From a virus: 24,183 nucleotides of DNA. The notes beneath the pieces were generated by a model. It was not told the DNA's origin. It did not search any database and saw only the letters and a program-made list of their open reading frames with translations. The stretch is taken from the IMG/VR virus record IMGVR_UViG_3300007276_000297, positions 1-24,183 of that record; one strand, written 5' to 3'. Positions 16,073 through 21,922 of this stretch are shown in pieces. The position numbers were made by a program, and so were the translations under genes. Each line of letters starts with the position of its first letter. Positions within the stretch are counted from its first letter, which is position 1.

Positions 16073-17241
16073 TGAATTATTCAGAATTTAAGAACGAAGA
16101 ATGGAACAGAAATGAAGATGTTTCTGGGATGGGTTCATTCTTTTCACTATATGATCAGGGAAAGTATGAGGAACTGTACGATGAATCTTTTTGTCAGTAT
16201 CGACCTGAGTTTATACAGATTGCAGAAATGTATAAAGAGAAGATTAAGAAAGTAGCTTTTAATATGTGGCGTTCACTTGGAGCGGATCTTGAGGAATTAG
16301 AGCGTCTGTGTTCTTGGTTGGCAAAAATCCACGGTCCGAGATATCTAGAAAATAAGTCTCTGTCTGTAGATCATAAAATGCGTTTACTCCACTCAGGAAT
16401 GGAGCGGGGTGGAGGGCAATTTTCACGTAGAAGGTATTTCTACGAGTATGGCAATAGTATCAACAACGACGCTTTGATGAACTTCTGTAACGCTGCTCCT
16501 GCTACGACTTTGTCAGGCGATGAAAACGTGATTCGTGTCAAATTCTTTGAGCTAATAAAGGATTTTGAAACATTCAATCATATCCAAGGATACTCTTCGT
16601 CACTCTTCGCTATAACCAGAAGGTATATCGCTACCAAGGCTTTCCTAAACAACCCTGTAGTTATAGATCTACAAGAACAGAAGAGAGAACTTGCTCTACA
16701 CAATCTTAACACTGGGACAAATAGCGGGCGCGGTTTCTCTGGTAATAGGTTCAGGTTTAATCGTTATGAAGACGTCTCTGGCCATGTCTTCAATCGAGAT
16801 GCCGGGAGAAGTCAAGTATGGGTGACTATACCTGTCAAGGATGAGTACCTCGATTTGTGTCTAGAACACCCTTTCTTGGCCTCTACACCCCTAACCTTCA
16901 AAGGCAAGAAAGCATTCCTTTATGACATCACCCCGGTTGATGAAGGGGATATCAAGAAAGCCGCTAAGAACCTTAAGCACAGTAATGCCACTGAGATCGT
17001 TGCTTTCTCTATTAACAAGGGTTTCTGGCTCAAAGACTCTAGAGCATATAAAAGTTATTACGCCTCTGCAAGGCATAAGGATGCAGTCCCGCAAACGGAG
17101 GGGTTGGTTGGTTCATACGTGGCTAGGGTGAATACATCGCAGTACAGTTTCACCACAGTTTCCACTACCCTCGGTAGAGCGGTTTCTAGTCTTAATAAAC
17201 AGATAGAGAACCAAGTAATGAGACAAATTACTTCACTCTAA
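16072..17241 (+). CDS. unknown 389-residue protein, third large member of the MoxR/VWA operon
   Basis: ATG overlaps the previous stop as TAATG, with GGAGG just upstream, so it is translationally tied to the VWA gene. The N-terminal half is mostly helical, with a Gly/Arg-rich patch (ERGGGQFSRRR, about 111-121). A second Gly/Arg/Asn stretch lies near 214-232. The C-terminal part has beta-like strands (VWVTIPV, ATEIVAFSINKGFWL). No known motif, signal or membrane span is found. It may be a substrate or adaptor of the MoxR/VWA pair, or a structural protein. I do not recognise it. Confidence 0.8.
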   Translation: MNYSEFKNEEWNRNEDVSGMGSFFSLYDQGKYEELYDESFCQYRPEFIQIAEMYKEKIKKVAFNMWRSLGADLEELERLCSWLAKIHGPRYLENKSLSVDHKMRLLHSGMERGGGQFSRRRYFYEYGNSINNDALMNFCNAAPATTLSGDENVIRVKFFELIKDFETFNHIQGYSSSLFAITRRYIATKAFLNNPVVIDLQEQKRELALHNLNTGTNSGRGFSGNRFRFNRYEDVSGHVFNRDAGRSQVWVTIPVKDEYLDLCLEHPFLASTPLTFKGKKAFLYDITPVDEGDIKKAAKNLKHSNATEIVAFSINKGFWLKDSRAYKSYYASARHKDAVPQTEGLVGSYVARVNTSQYSFTTVSTTLGRAVSSLNKQIENQVMRQITSL

Positions 17242-17263
17242 ATATCAAAAAATATCAATTGAT

Positions 17264-17279
17264 CTCTTTATAGAAAGAG
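17264..17279 (+). promoter_or_regulatory. short hairpin with TATAGA in the gap before 17297
   Basis: CTCTTT / AAAGAG form a perfect six-pair stem with loop ATAG, in a 55-base AT-rich gap that also holds the palindrome ATCAATTGAT. It may mark a promoter or processing site for the following genes. AAGGA downstream serves the next ATG. Confidence 0.3.
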
Positions 17280-17296
17280 GCATTAAGGACATATAC

Positions 17297-17635
17297 ATGG
17301 ATACTATGCAAGAAAACGTGATGCTAATCTCCCCTTCCTTCGAGTCAGACATACACAGTCTCGGTAACGGGGTATACGTTGCTTCCCCTTGGACTATGGA
17401 TGAGCGTAAGGCTCATAACTTTGTTGGAGGTATCGTGAGTTTTCATGATACTAAGTCAGAACGATCTTTCGTTTGTGGTCGGATTTTAGAGGTTGTGAGC
17501 TTAGGTAGCGAAGAGTTTGCTCGTAACCGAGTAGCATTCGTCTTTCGAAGATTGAGTTGCTCTATCAACCCTGCTCAAGTTCGCAAGATCTGCAAAGGAA
17601 CACTAACTGAAAGCCGAGAGCAGGTGCGATACTAA
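17297..17635 (+). CDS. hypothetical protein, 112 residues
   Basis: AAGGA lies about eight bases before the ATG. The middle looks like a small beta barrel (NGVYVASPW, FVGGIVSFHD, VCGRILEVVSLG, VAFVFRRL) and the C-terminus is basic. No catalytic motif or membrane span. It overlaps the next start as TAATG. Family not recognised. Confidence 0.7.
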   Translation: MDTMQENVMLISPSFESDIHSLGNGVYVASPWTMDERKAHNFVGGIVSFHDTKSERSFVCGRILEVVSLGSEEFARNRVAFVFRRLSCSINPAQVRKICKGTLTESREQVRY

Positions 17636-17928
17636 TGGAACATAAAGATAAACTCCGAGCCACAGTCGTCAATTTGATGGCTGACTTTATGAGGGATGAG
17701 ATCTACGCTGATCAGGATATTCCTCTTGAGGAACTGGTACACAGTGCAGCCGTATATTATGACCTAGTCAGCGCTTGTACTAAAGCAGTCCAAGAAGGCG
17801 AAAAGGCAGCTATTAAAGAAGCTAAGCGACTCGCTGAAGCAGGTATCATAGATGCCTCTAACCCTACTCAAGTGGACTTGATGGGAGGTCCCGGTGGGAT
17901 CGGAAGTAACACTTTAAATCGAGGATAA
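17635..17928 (+). CDS. hypothetical helical protein, 97 residues
   Basis: The start overlaps the previous stop (TAATG). The first about 75 residues are helical and charged (for example EGEKAAIKEAKRLAEAG); the last about 20 are Gly/Asn/Pro-rich and look disordered. It lies eight bases before the ClpP-like gene. No family recognised; a scaffold or adaptor role would be a guess. Confidence 0.7.
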   Translation: MEHKDKLRATVVNLMADFMRDEIYADQDIPLEELVHSAAVYYDLVSACTKAVQEGEKAAIKEAKRLAEAGIIDASNPTQVDLMGGPGGIGSNTLNRG

Positions 17929-17935
17929 AATATAA

Positions 17936-18511
17936 ATGAGAAATAATCTAGAAGAGGGGATGTACTATTCTCCCGGGAAACTTCTAACAGACTCTGCTAT
18001 TTTAATTCTAGCAGACGAATTTTGCGAACAGACAGTCATGCCTTTAGTTGTAAAGATAATGGAGTATAACCTACTCCCGAAAGAGTTACAACCTGAGTTT
18101 ATAACACTGATCCTGAACTCTCCCGGTGGGTCGGTTTCATCTTGTTTTCATCTGATTGACATTATGAAGAGCTCTAAAATCCCGATCCATACTTTAGCTC
18201 AAGGCTCGGTAGCTTCCTGCGCCGTCATTGCTTTGATGGCCGGAGAGAAGGGACACCGTACGATCACCCACAATACTACTATCATGTCACATACATGGAG
18301 TGGTGGTGCGGCAGGTAAATCCCATGAGATCTCTGCTCAAATGAAGGAATTTGAGTCACTAACAAACCGACTTACGGTCCACTATCAGAAGTGCACAGGT
18401 AAGAGTGCATCTTACATAAAGAAGAACCTCATGGGTCCAGTAGACGAATGGATGACCCCTAAAGAGGCTAAGGTACATGGTATCGTTGATACTATAAAGG
18501 AAACTTATTAA
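17936..18511 (+). CDS. ClpP-like serine peptidase
   Basis: The product has 191 residues, close to ClpP (about 193-207). LILNSPGGSV (58-67) is the ClpP oxyanion strand. The catalytic triad can be placed as S94 (QGSVASCAV), H119 (IMSHTWSGG) and D170 (GPVDEWMTPKEA), followed by the HGIVD end typical of the family. In phages, S14-type peptidases serve as prohead maturation proteases or as ClpP relatives working with an AAA+ unfoldase. Here a small-terminase-like gene follows, which favours assembly, but no capsid gene is visible. The phage also encodes two AAA+ ATPases, so an unfoldase partnership is possible. GAGGA precedes the ATG. Confidence 0.85.
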   Translation: MRNNLEEGMYYSPGKLLTDSAILILADEFCEQTVMPLVVKIMEYNLLPKELQPEFITLILNSPGGSVSSCFHLIDIMKSSKIPIHTLAQGSVASCAVIALMAGEKGHRTITHNTTIMSHTWSGGAAGKSHEISAQMKEFESLTNRLTVHYQKCTGKSASYIKKNLMGPVDEWMTPKEAKVHGIVDTIKETY

Positions 18512-18525
18512 GGAGAAACAATGAT

Positions 18526-19113
18526 ATGTCTACTGATTCTTTCGATAAAACATTCGAAGATATAAAAGAAAAATTTGGGGTTGACCACGAAAATGCCGGT
18601 GGTGGTTTTGAAGAAGACCCCAATGCAAACGATGAGAAAAAATTAGTGGACCCTAATGCCGAGGAACCCAAAAGTTTCAAAGGCCAAATTGGTGGGAAGA
18701 GACCCGGTGCCGGGAGACCAAAAGGTTCTAAGAACCAGTTTGCTAAACAATCGGTGGAACGGCTTAAGGAATTGAACTTTGATCCAATCGCAGCTATGGT
18801 AGAGCTATACCATGAGGTGGCACAGGCTATATCAGAGATGGAAGATCCTAATCACTCTCGAAGATATAGCGCACAGGGACTATCCTCTTTACTCATCAAC
18901 AAGCAGAAGATAGTCACCGATCTGCTTCGATATGGCTACCGGCATGTGCCTGAGAAGTTAGAAGTAGAGACAACGGAGAAGGCCCCTTTCCAAGTCAACC
19001 TAACCGGGGTTAAAATAGAAAGCAAGGTAGAAGACATACCTGCTGTCGAATATGAGGAGATTAAAGATGAAAGAGAAGAACAGCCTGAAGCTCCCCAAGA
19101 TGGCGGAGATTAA
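18526..19113 (+). CDS. putative terminase small subunit
   Basis: The product has 195 residues. An acidic N-terminal region (1-50) is followed by GGKRPGAGRPKGSKNQ (56-71), a basic AT-hook-like motif common at the start of phage small-terminase and DNA-maturase proteins. Helical segments follow (VERLKELNFDPIAAMVELYHE; then INKQKIVTDLLRYGYRHVP) and an acidic tail. Small terminases choose and bind the DNA to be packaged. The large subunit is not in the window, so the call rests on motif and shape. AAGGAG lies ten bases before the start. Confidence 0.6.
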   Translation: MSTDSFDKTFEDIKEKFGVDHENAGGGFEEDPNANDEKKLVDPNAEEPKSFKGQIGGKRPGAGRPKGSKNQFAKQSVERLKELNFDPIAAMVELYHEVAQAISEMEDPNHSRRYSAQGLSSLLINKQKIVTDLLRYGYRHVPEKLEVETTEKAPFQVNLTGVKIESKVEDIPAVEYEEIKDEREEQPEAPQDGGD

Positions 19114-19216
19114 GGTAAGGAAAGCTCAAGGTAAGAAAGGTGCAGCCCACAGGGATCGCACTAAGTACTACAAGAAAGATAAGCATAAGAGGTCACTTGT
19201 GGACATTCCGTCCTAA
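19067..19216 (+). CDS. small, very basic 49-residue protein overlapping the terminase-like gene
   Basis: GAGGAG at 19054-19059 is seven bases before ATG 19067, a strong ribosome site inside the 3' end of the previous gene. The frame runs 103 bases beyond that gene to TAA 19214. The product is rich in Lys and Arg (KVRKAQGKKG, then HRDRTKYYKKDKHKR) and ends with SLVDIPS. It is likely a nucleic-acid- or protein-binding peptide. An internal ATG at 19100 would give 38 residues. It fills what would otherwise be an empty gap. Confidence 0.6.
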   Translation: MKEKNSLKLPKMAEIKVRKAQGKKGAAHRDRTKYYKKDKHKRSLVDIPS

Positions 19217-19234
19217 CGTCTGAGGAGACAACAG

Positions 19235-19528
19235 ATGATTACCATAATTCAGGATTTTACAGCGTTCGTTAATGAACGAGACCCTGACGCCGGGATCAAT
19301 CACTATAACTGGGCCACATGCGTGGTCGGAGAGTACATGCGCGATCGAGGCATTAATGGGTGTCCCAGCGATTTCGCCTATGCCACCTTGATTCCCGCCA
19401 TCCAGCAACTCTGCGGCGGTGAGACCTATCTTTGGGTCCAGATAGCCTACGGCACCGACCTCCCCACCTATGGGTCCCTAGCGGACGCGCTTGCCATAGA
19501 GCAGAAGGTAACTGTTACTCTAGACTAA
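19235..19528 (+). CDS. hypothetical protein, 97 residues, GC-rich
   Basis: GAGGAG is present about ten bases before the ATG. The gene reads well but its base composition is different: by hand count about 57% GC over 19261-19500, with many GCC, CCC and GGC codons, while neighbours use AT-rich codons. The product has Trp and Tyr residues spread along it and no known motif. A late gain from another source is plausible. It ends before a small terminator hairpin. Confidence 0.7.
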   Translation: MITIIQDFTAFVNERDPDAGINHYNWATCVVGEYMRDRGINGCPSDFAYATLIPAIQQLCGGETYLWVQIAYGTDLPTYGSLADALAIEQKVTVTLD

Positions 19529-19539
19529 CACTAACAAAA

Positions 19540-19560
19540 CCCAGAGAAATCTGGGGATTT
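19540..19560 (+). terminator. likely weak intrinsic terminator
   Basis: CCCAGA (19540-19545) / TCTGGG (19550-19555) with a GAAA tetraloop, preceded by AAAA and followed by GATTTTATA. The T tract is short, so termination may be partial. It separates the GC-rich gene from the endolysin gene. Confidence 0.6.
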
Positions 19561-19576
19561 TATACAAGGAGAAACC

Positions 19577-20113
19577 ATGAATGTTAATCTACTTAAATTT
19601 GTTGAGCTCATCACTGAGTTTGAAGGTGGTTATGTAAACCATCCAGATGACCCCGGGGGTGCGACTAATAAAGGGATCACGCTGGAGACCTTAATGTCTT
19701 ACAGAAATATAAAAGACCCTGTTGTTGCCTTAGAGAACCTGAGAAACCTAACAATTGATCAAGCCGCAGAGATCTACAAGGAGGGTTACTGGAGACAAGT
19801 CAATGCTAGCATCCTACCTCCCGGTGTAGATATATTCGTGGCTGATTGGGCAGTACACTCTGGACCTAAGACTGCGATCAGGCAGCTACAACGAGTTCTT
19901 GGTGTGGTAGATGACGGCTCATTGGGCCCAGTTACCAGAGAGGCCCTTAAAGAGGACTCCCCTAGTGCACTGCTACATGACTTGTATATTGCTCGCCACA
20001 CCTTCTTTCATGAGATTTCTTATGGGAAACCCACTAGGGTCTTTCTCAAGGGTTGGCTAAACCGTATACACAAATTATACCTAGAGACGATGGAGATGGC
20101 TTATGGAACCTAA
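19577..20113 (+). CDS. endolysin, GH108 N-acetylmuramidase
   Basis: The product has 178 residues. EGGYVNHPDDPGG (from E16) followed by ATNKGIT is the signature of glycoside hydrolase family 108, with E16 as catalytic acid. The second half has the small peptidoglycan-binding-type domain of this family (FVADWAVHSGPK, then LQRVLGV, DGSLGPVTREAL). It cleaves the glycan backbone of peptidoglycan at lysis. There is no signal peptide, so it needs a holin to reach the wall. AAGGAG precedes the ATG and the 3' end overlaps the next gene. Confidence 0.93.
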   Translation: MNVNLLKFVELITEFEGGYVNHPDDPGGATNKGITLETLMSYRNIKDPVVALENLRNLTIDQAAEIYKEGYWRQVNASILPPGVDIFVADWAVHSGPKTAIRQLQRVLGVVDDGSLGPVTREALKEDSPSALLHDLYIARHTFFHEISYGKPTRVFLKGWLNRIHKLYLETMEMAYGT

Positions 20114-20285
20114 TAAATGGTGGGCGTATCGACATGCTAACGATACATGGCAATTCAAGCGTTATTTTGACCCCCGGGATATTCAAGACGCACGAGAGTC
20201 TGTTTTTGTACAGTATACTGTTGGTCCCTTTTCTGCTGAAACCAGAGAAGATGCAATCAAGTTTATAAAGGAAAATCATTCATGA
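20103..20285 (+). CDS. hypothetical protein, 60 residues
   Basis: Begins 11 bases before the endolysin stop ends, with GGAG eight bases upstream, and overlaps the next gene as ATGA. It has several Trp, Tyr and Phe residues (KWWAYRHANDTWQFKRYF) and ends in a helix (REDAIKFIKEN). It looks like a small globular phage protein. Function unknown; its place beside the endolysin does not by itself make it a lysis gene. Confidence 0.65.
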   Translation: MEPNKWWAYRHANDTWQFKRYFDPRDIQDARESVFVQYTVGPFSAETREDAIKFIKENHS

Positions 20286-20545
20286 AACTGTATAACGTAA
20301 CTAATGGTTCACAGATACGACTTAAGGAAGATGCCAAGGTACCTGTAGGTGGAGCCGCCGCAGGGAAATCCACTGTACTGAAGTTTCACCACATTGATGG
20401 TGCGTATAGCTACTGTACAGATGAAGAAGGTGCAGTGTTCCACCCCGCAGCATGGACGGGCGTAGAGATTGTATTTAGGGGGGACGTAGGCGAGGGACAA
20501 GGGAACTCGGTTCCCTCGTATAGCCCTGACCGACCCTTAAGGTAA
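20282..20545 (+). CDS. hypothetical small beta-rich protein with repeat-derived C-terminus
   Basis: The product has 87 residues. Residues 1-67 look like a small SH3-type barrel (DGAYSYCTDEEGAVFHPAAW). The last about 20 residues (GEGQGNSVPSYSPDRPLR) are encoded largely by a sequence that recurs in non-coding DNA at 23837 and 24025, so the tail may have been added by insertion of a repeat. The string GGAAAGKST fits a P-loop pattern, but the protein is too small and not of that fold. The start overlaps the previous stop. Confidence 0.65.
   Translation: MKLYNVTNGSQIRLKEDAKVPVGGAAAGKSTVLKFHHIDGAYSYCTDEEGAVFHPAAWTGVEIVFRGDVGEGQGNSVPSYSPDRPLR
20485..20522 (+). repeat. REP-like repeat, copy inside a gene
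   Basis: Two adjacent blocks recur elsewhere: CGTAGGCGAGGGAC (20485-20498, also 24025-24038) and a 24-base block (20499-20522, also 23837-23860). The block contains GGGAAC-TCG-GTTCCC, a perfect hairpin, and an outer CGAGGGA / TCCCTCG pair. This copy lies in the 3' end of the 87-residue gene. Confidence 0.8.
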
Positions 20546-20549
20546 AGTA

Positions 20550-20693
20550 ATGAACTGGCCTGCCGTAGCTACACTGTTAGCCGTGATTATATACGTGATC
20601 TTTATGGTCAGTATGTGTCTATTCCAATTAAAAGCATTATATAGATATGAAAAACAAAGGAAAACTAGAAATGAACGTAACAAACGAAAATAG
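20550..20693 (+). CDS. 47-residue single-span membrane protein with basic tail, possible lysis factor
   Basis: The ATG lies five bases after the previous stop and the frame runs to TAG 20691. Residues about 5-28 form a hydrophobic helix (PAVATLLAVIIYVIFMVSMC). The last 15 residues are strongly basic (KQRKTRNERNKRK), so the tail should stay in the cytoplasm. This layout and position two genes after the endolysin fit a small holin or other lysis regulator, but many phage membrane peptides look alike. The ribosome site is weak (GGTAAAG). The 3' end overlaps the next gene by 23 bases. Confidence 0.5.
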   Translation: MNWPAVATLLAVIIYVIFMVSMCLFQLKALYRYEKQRKTRNERNKRK

Positions 20694-21087
20694 TAGCCTG
20701 AATGAAGAGCAAGAACGAGAGGACTACGTGAATAGTATTGTAGAGAACGGTCTAACTGAAGATATGAGGCAGGACTGGGCCTACGCCTTGAGGTCTGATG
20801 AATACGTACAAAACACAGGTGATTGGTATGACCCCAAAACAGGTAAGGAATGCTGCCTGTATGTACTTGCTGATCTACTGGATATCAACGAAGTCCACGT
20901 CGGCACTGGTGCCAATCCTGATGCCCCCGGTAAAAGGCCCGGTACAAGGAGTAATCTAGATAGGTTACTGGGGCCGGACGTTGTACAAATGTATGTGACC
21001 CTCAACGATAAGCATAAGCTAACGTTTGACGAGATTGCAGACCTGATTGAGGCTGGTGAGGTGGAGAAGATGGTTGCTAATCTCTAA
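20671..21087 (+). CDS. phage protein of unknown function, CCL(G)VL-type
   Basis: I start at ATG 20671 with AAGGA ten bases upstream (138 residues); an in-frame ATG at 20647 has no site. After an acidic start it reads DWAYALRSDEYVQNTGDW, then ECCLYVLADLL, and ends with LNDKHKLTFDEIADLIE. This matches a pattern I recall in many phage genomes (W-x-x-ALRSG-x-Y-x-Q ... CCLGVL ... LND ... F-x-x-IAD-x-IE). That family has no known function. The recall is from memory and was not searched. Confidence 0.75.
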   Translation: MNVTNENSSLNEEQEREDYVNSIVENGLTEDMRQDWAYALRSDEYVQNTGDWYDPKTGKECCLYVLADLLDINEVHVGTGANPDAPGKRPGTRSNLDRLLGPDVVQMYVTLNDKHKLTFDEIADLIEAGEVEKMVANL

Positions 21088-21112
21088 AACAAAAGTATGT
21101 AAGGAGAGTCAC

Positions 21113-21466
21113 ATGAAAGTTCTAATAAATAAACAAGATGGTACTGACTTCAGTGGTAACCCCCTTGGAGATAACCTAATAACAGCGAGGCCAATCTGCA
21201 TCAAGGTCATTGATATTCCTTATGGAAAAGACCTCCAAGAATTGAGTATCAGTGGACTGATCCAGTTTATGGAGCTACAAAATATGTTCTCTTTAAAGAA
21301 TGCAGAGAGAGTTTCTGTGGCGATAGAAGTGAAGCCAGATGTATTTCAACCAGTTTATTTGGCTCAAAATGGTCTGTACGCTTTCTATGACCTACAAGAG
21401 GAACAGAGTGAGGACCACATAGAGCCCTCCCTTAACCGCAGTAAGAGGAACAGAGCGCTGGCTTAG
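21113..21466 (+). CDS. hypothetical protein, 117 residues, related to the next gene
   Basis: ATG 21113 is preceded by AAGGAGAG; an earlier in-frame start at 21047 overlaps the previous gene and lacks a site. The core LQELSISGLI ... VSVAIEVKPDVFQPVYL resembles LTQLTIQNIL ... LSVTIAKEVAPDVYALI in the next gene. This suggests an old tandem duplication. The C-terminus is charged and basic (LNRSKRNRA). No family recognised. Confidence 0.65.
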   Translation: MKVLINKQDGTDFSGNPLGDNLITARPICIKVIDIPYGKDLQELSISGLIQFMELQNMFSLKNAERVSVAIEVKPDVFQPVYLAQNGLYAFYDLQEEQSEDHIEPSLNRSKRNRALA

Positions 21467-21517
21467 AGAGCCATCCCTATGTCGAGTCTTATTCAAAGAA
21501 ACACGAGGGGTACCCTT

Positions 21518-21763
21518 ATGATTAAGTTATCTATAAGGATAGACTATACTACGGAACCTGAGAGATTTGAACACTTCTTTATCTATAGATCGGAGCTAAC
21601 ACAACTTACAATTCAGAATATTTTAAAGAAGTACAGACAACGAACATGCTCTGATTTCTTGTCCGTGACGATAGCAAAAGAAGTGGCTCCTGATGTGTAC
21701 GCTCTTATATCAATGACAGGCAATGTGCGTGACCCACACATCCCCACTAAAGGGGGGTTGTAA
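21518..21763 (+). CDS. hypothetical protein, 81 residues, related to the previous gene
   Basis: ATG 21518 has GAGGGG seven bases upstream; ATG 21479 in the same frame has no site. The product looks alpha/beta (IKLSIRIDYTT, FEHFFIYRSEL) and shares the SVxI..EVxPDV core with its upstream neighbour. It is the last gene before the 155-base gap that precedes the tail-like gene. Confidence 0.65.
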   Translation: MIKLSIRIDYTTEPERFEHFFIYRSELTQLTIQNILKKYRQRTCSDFLSVTIAKEVAPDVYALISMTGNVRDPHIPTKGGL

Positions 21764-21796
21764 TAGAGAGGTATGAGCCCTTTTAAGACCAACCTC

Positions 21797-21811
21797 TAGA
21801 CACTCCCCTTA
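21797..21811 (+). repeat. TAGACACTCC repeat, forward copy
   Basis: TAGACACTCCCCTTA here is exactly the reverse complement of 23948-23962. Shorter copies lie at 23660-23670 (forward) and 23965-23975 (reverse). All are in non-coding DNA flanking the tail-like gene. Confidence 0.75.
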
Positions 21812-21834
21812 TACTTCCTCCAATTTACTATGAG

Positions 21835-21850
21835 GATCGGATCTCCGATC
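21835..21850 (+). other. hairpin in the gap before the tail-like gene
   Basis: GATCGG / CCGATC with loop ATCT, followed by TTTACTA. It may be a weak terminator or an RNA-processing element. The 155-base gap 21764-21918 otherwise holds the repeat at 21797 and a 12-codon leader frame. Confidence 0.4.
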
Positions 21851-21883
21851 TTTACTACAAAGTCAAAATTCACAAGGACTAAT

Positions 21884-21922
21884 ATGAAACTATTCATTAA
21901 ACTATTAAGAGACAGAAAATGA
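21884..21922 (+). CDS. possible 12-codon leader frame coupled to the tail-like gene
   Basis: AAGGA lies just before ATG 21884. The frame (MKLFIKLLRDRK) stops with TGA that overlaps the ATG of the next gene as ATGA. The main gene has only a weak site (AGAGAC), so its translation may depend on ribosomes ending here. Very short, so a chance frame is possible. Confidence 0.3.
   Translation: MKLFIKLLRDRK

Noticed and set aside
18521-18565. 14-codon frame starting five bases after AAGGAG, ahead of the terminase-like start
   Set aside because: It shares the ribosome site with the real gene, is very short and has no sign of function.
20282-20545. P-loop-like GGAAAGKST in the 87-residue protein
   Set aside because: No Walker B, too short for a P-loop fold, and the surrounding sequence is beta-rich; the match is by chance.
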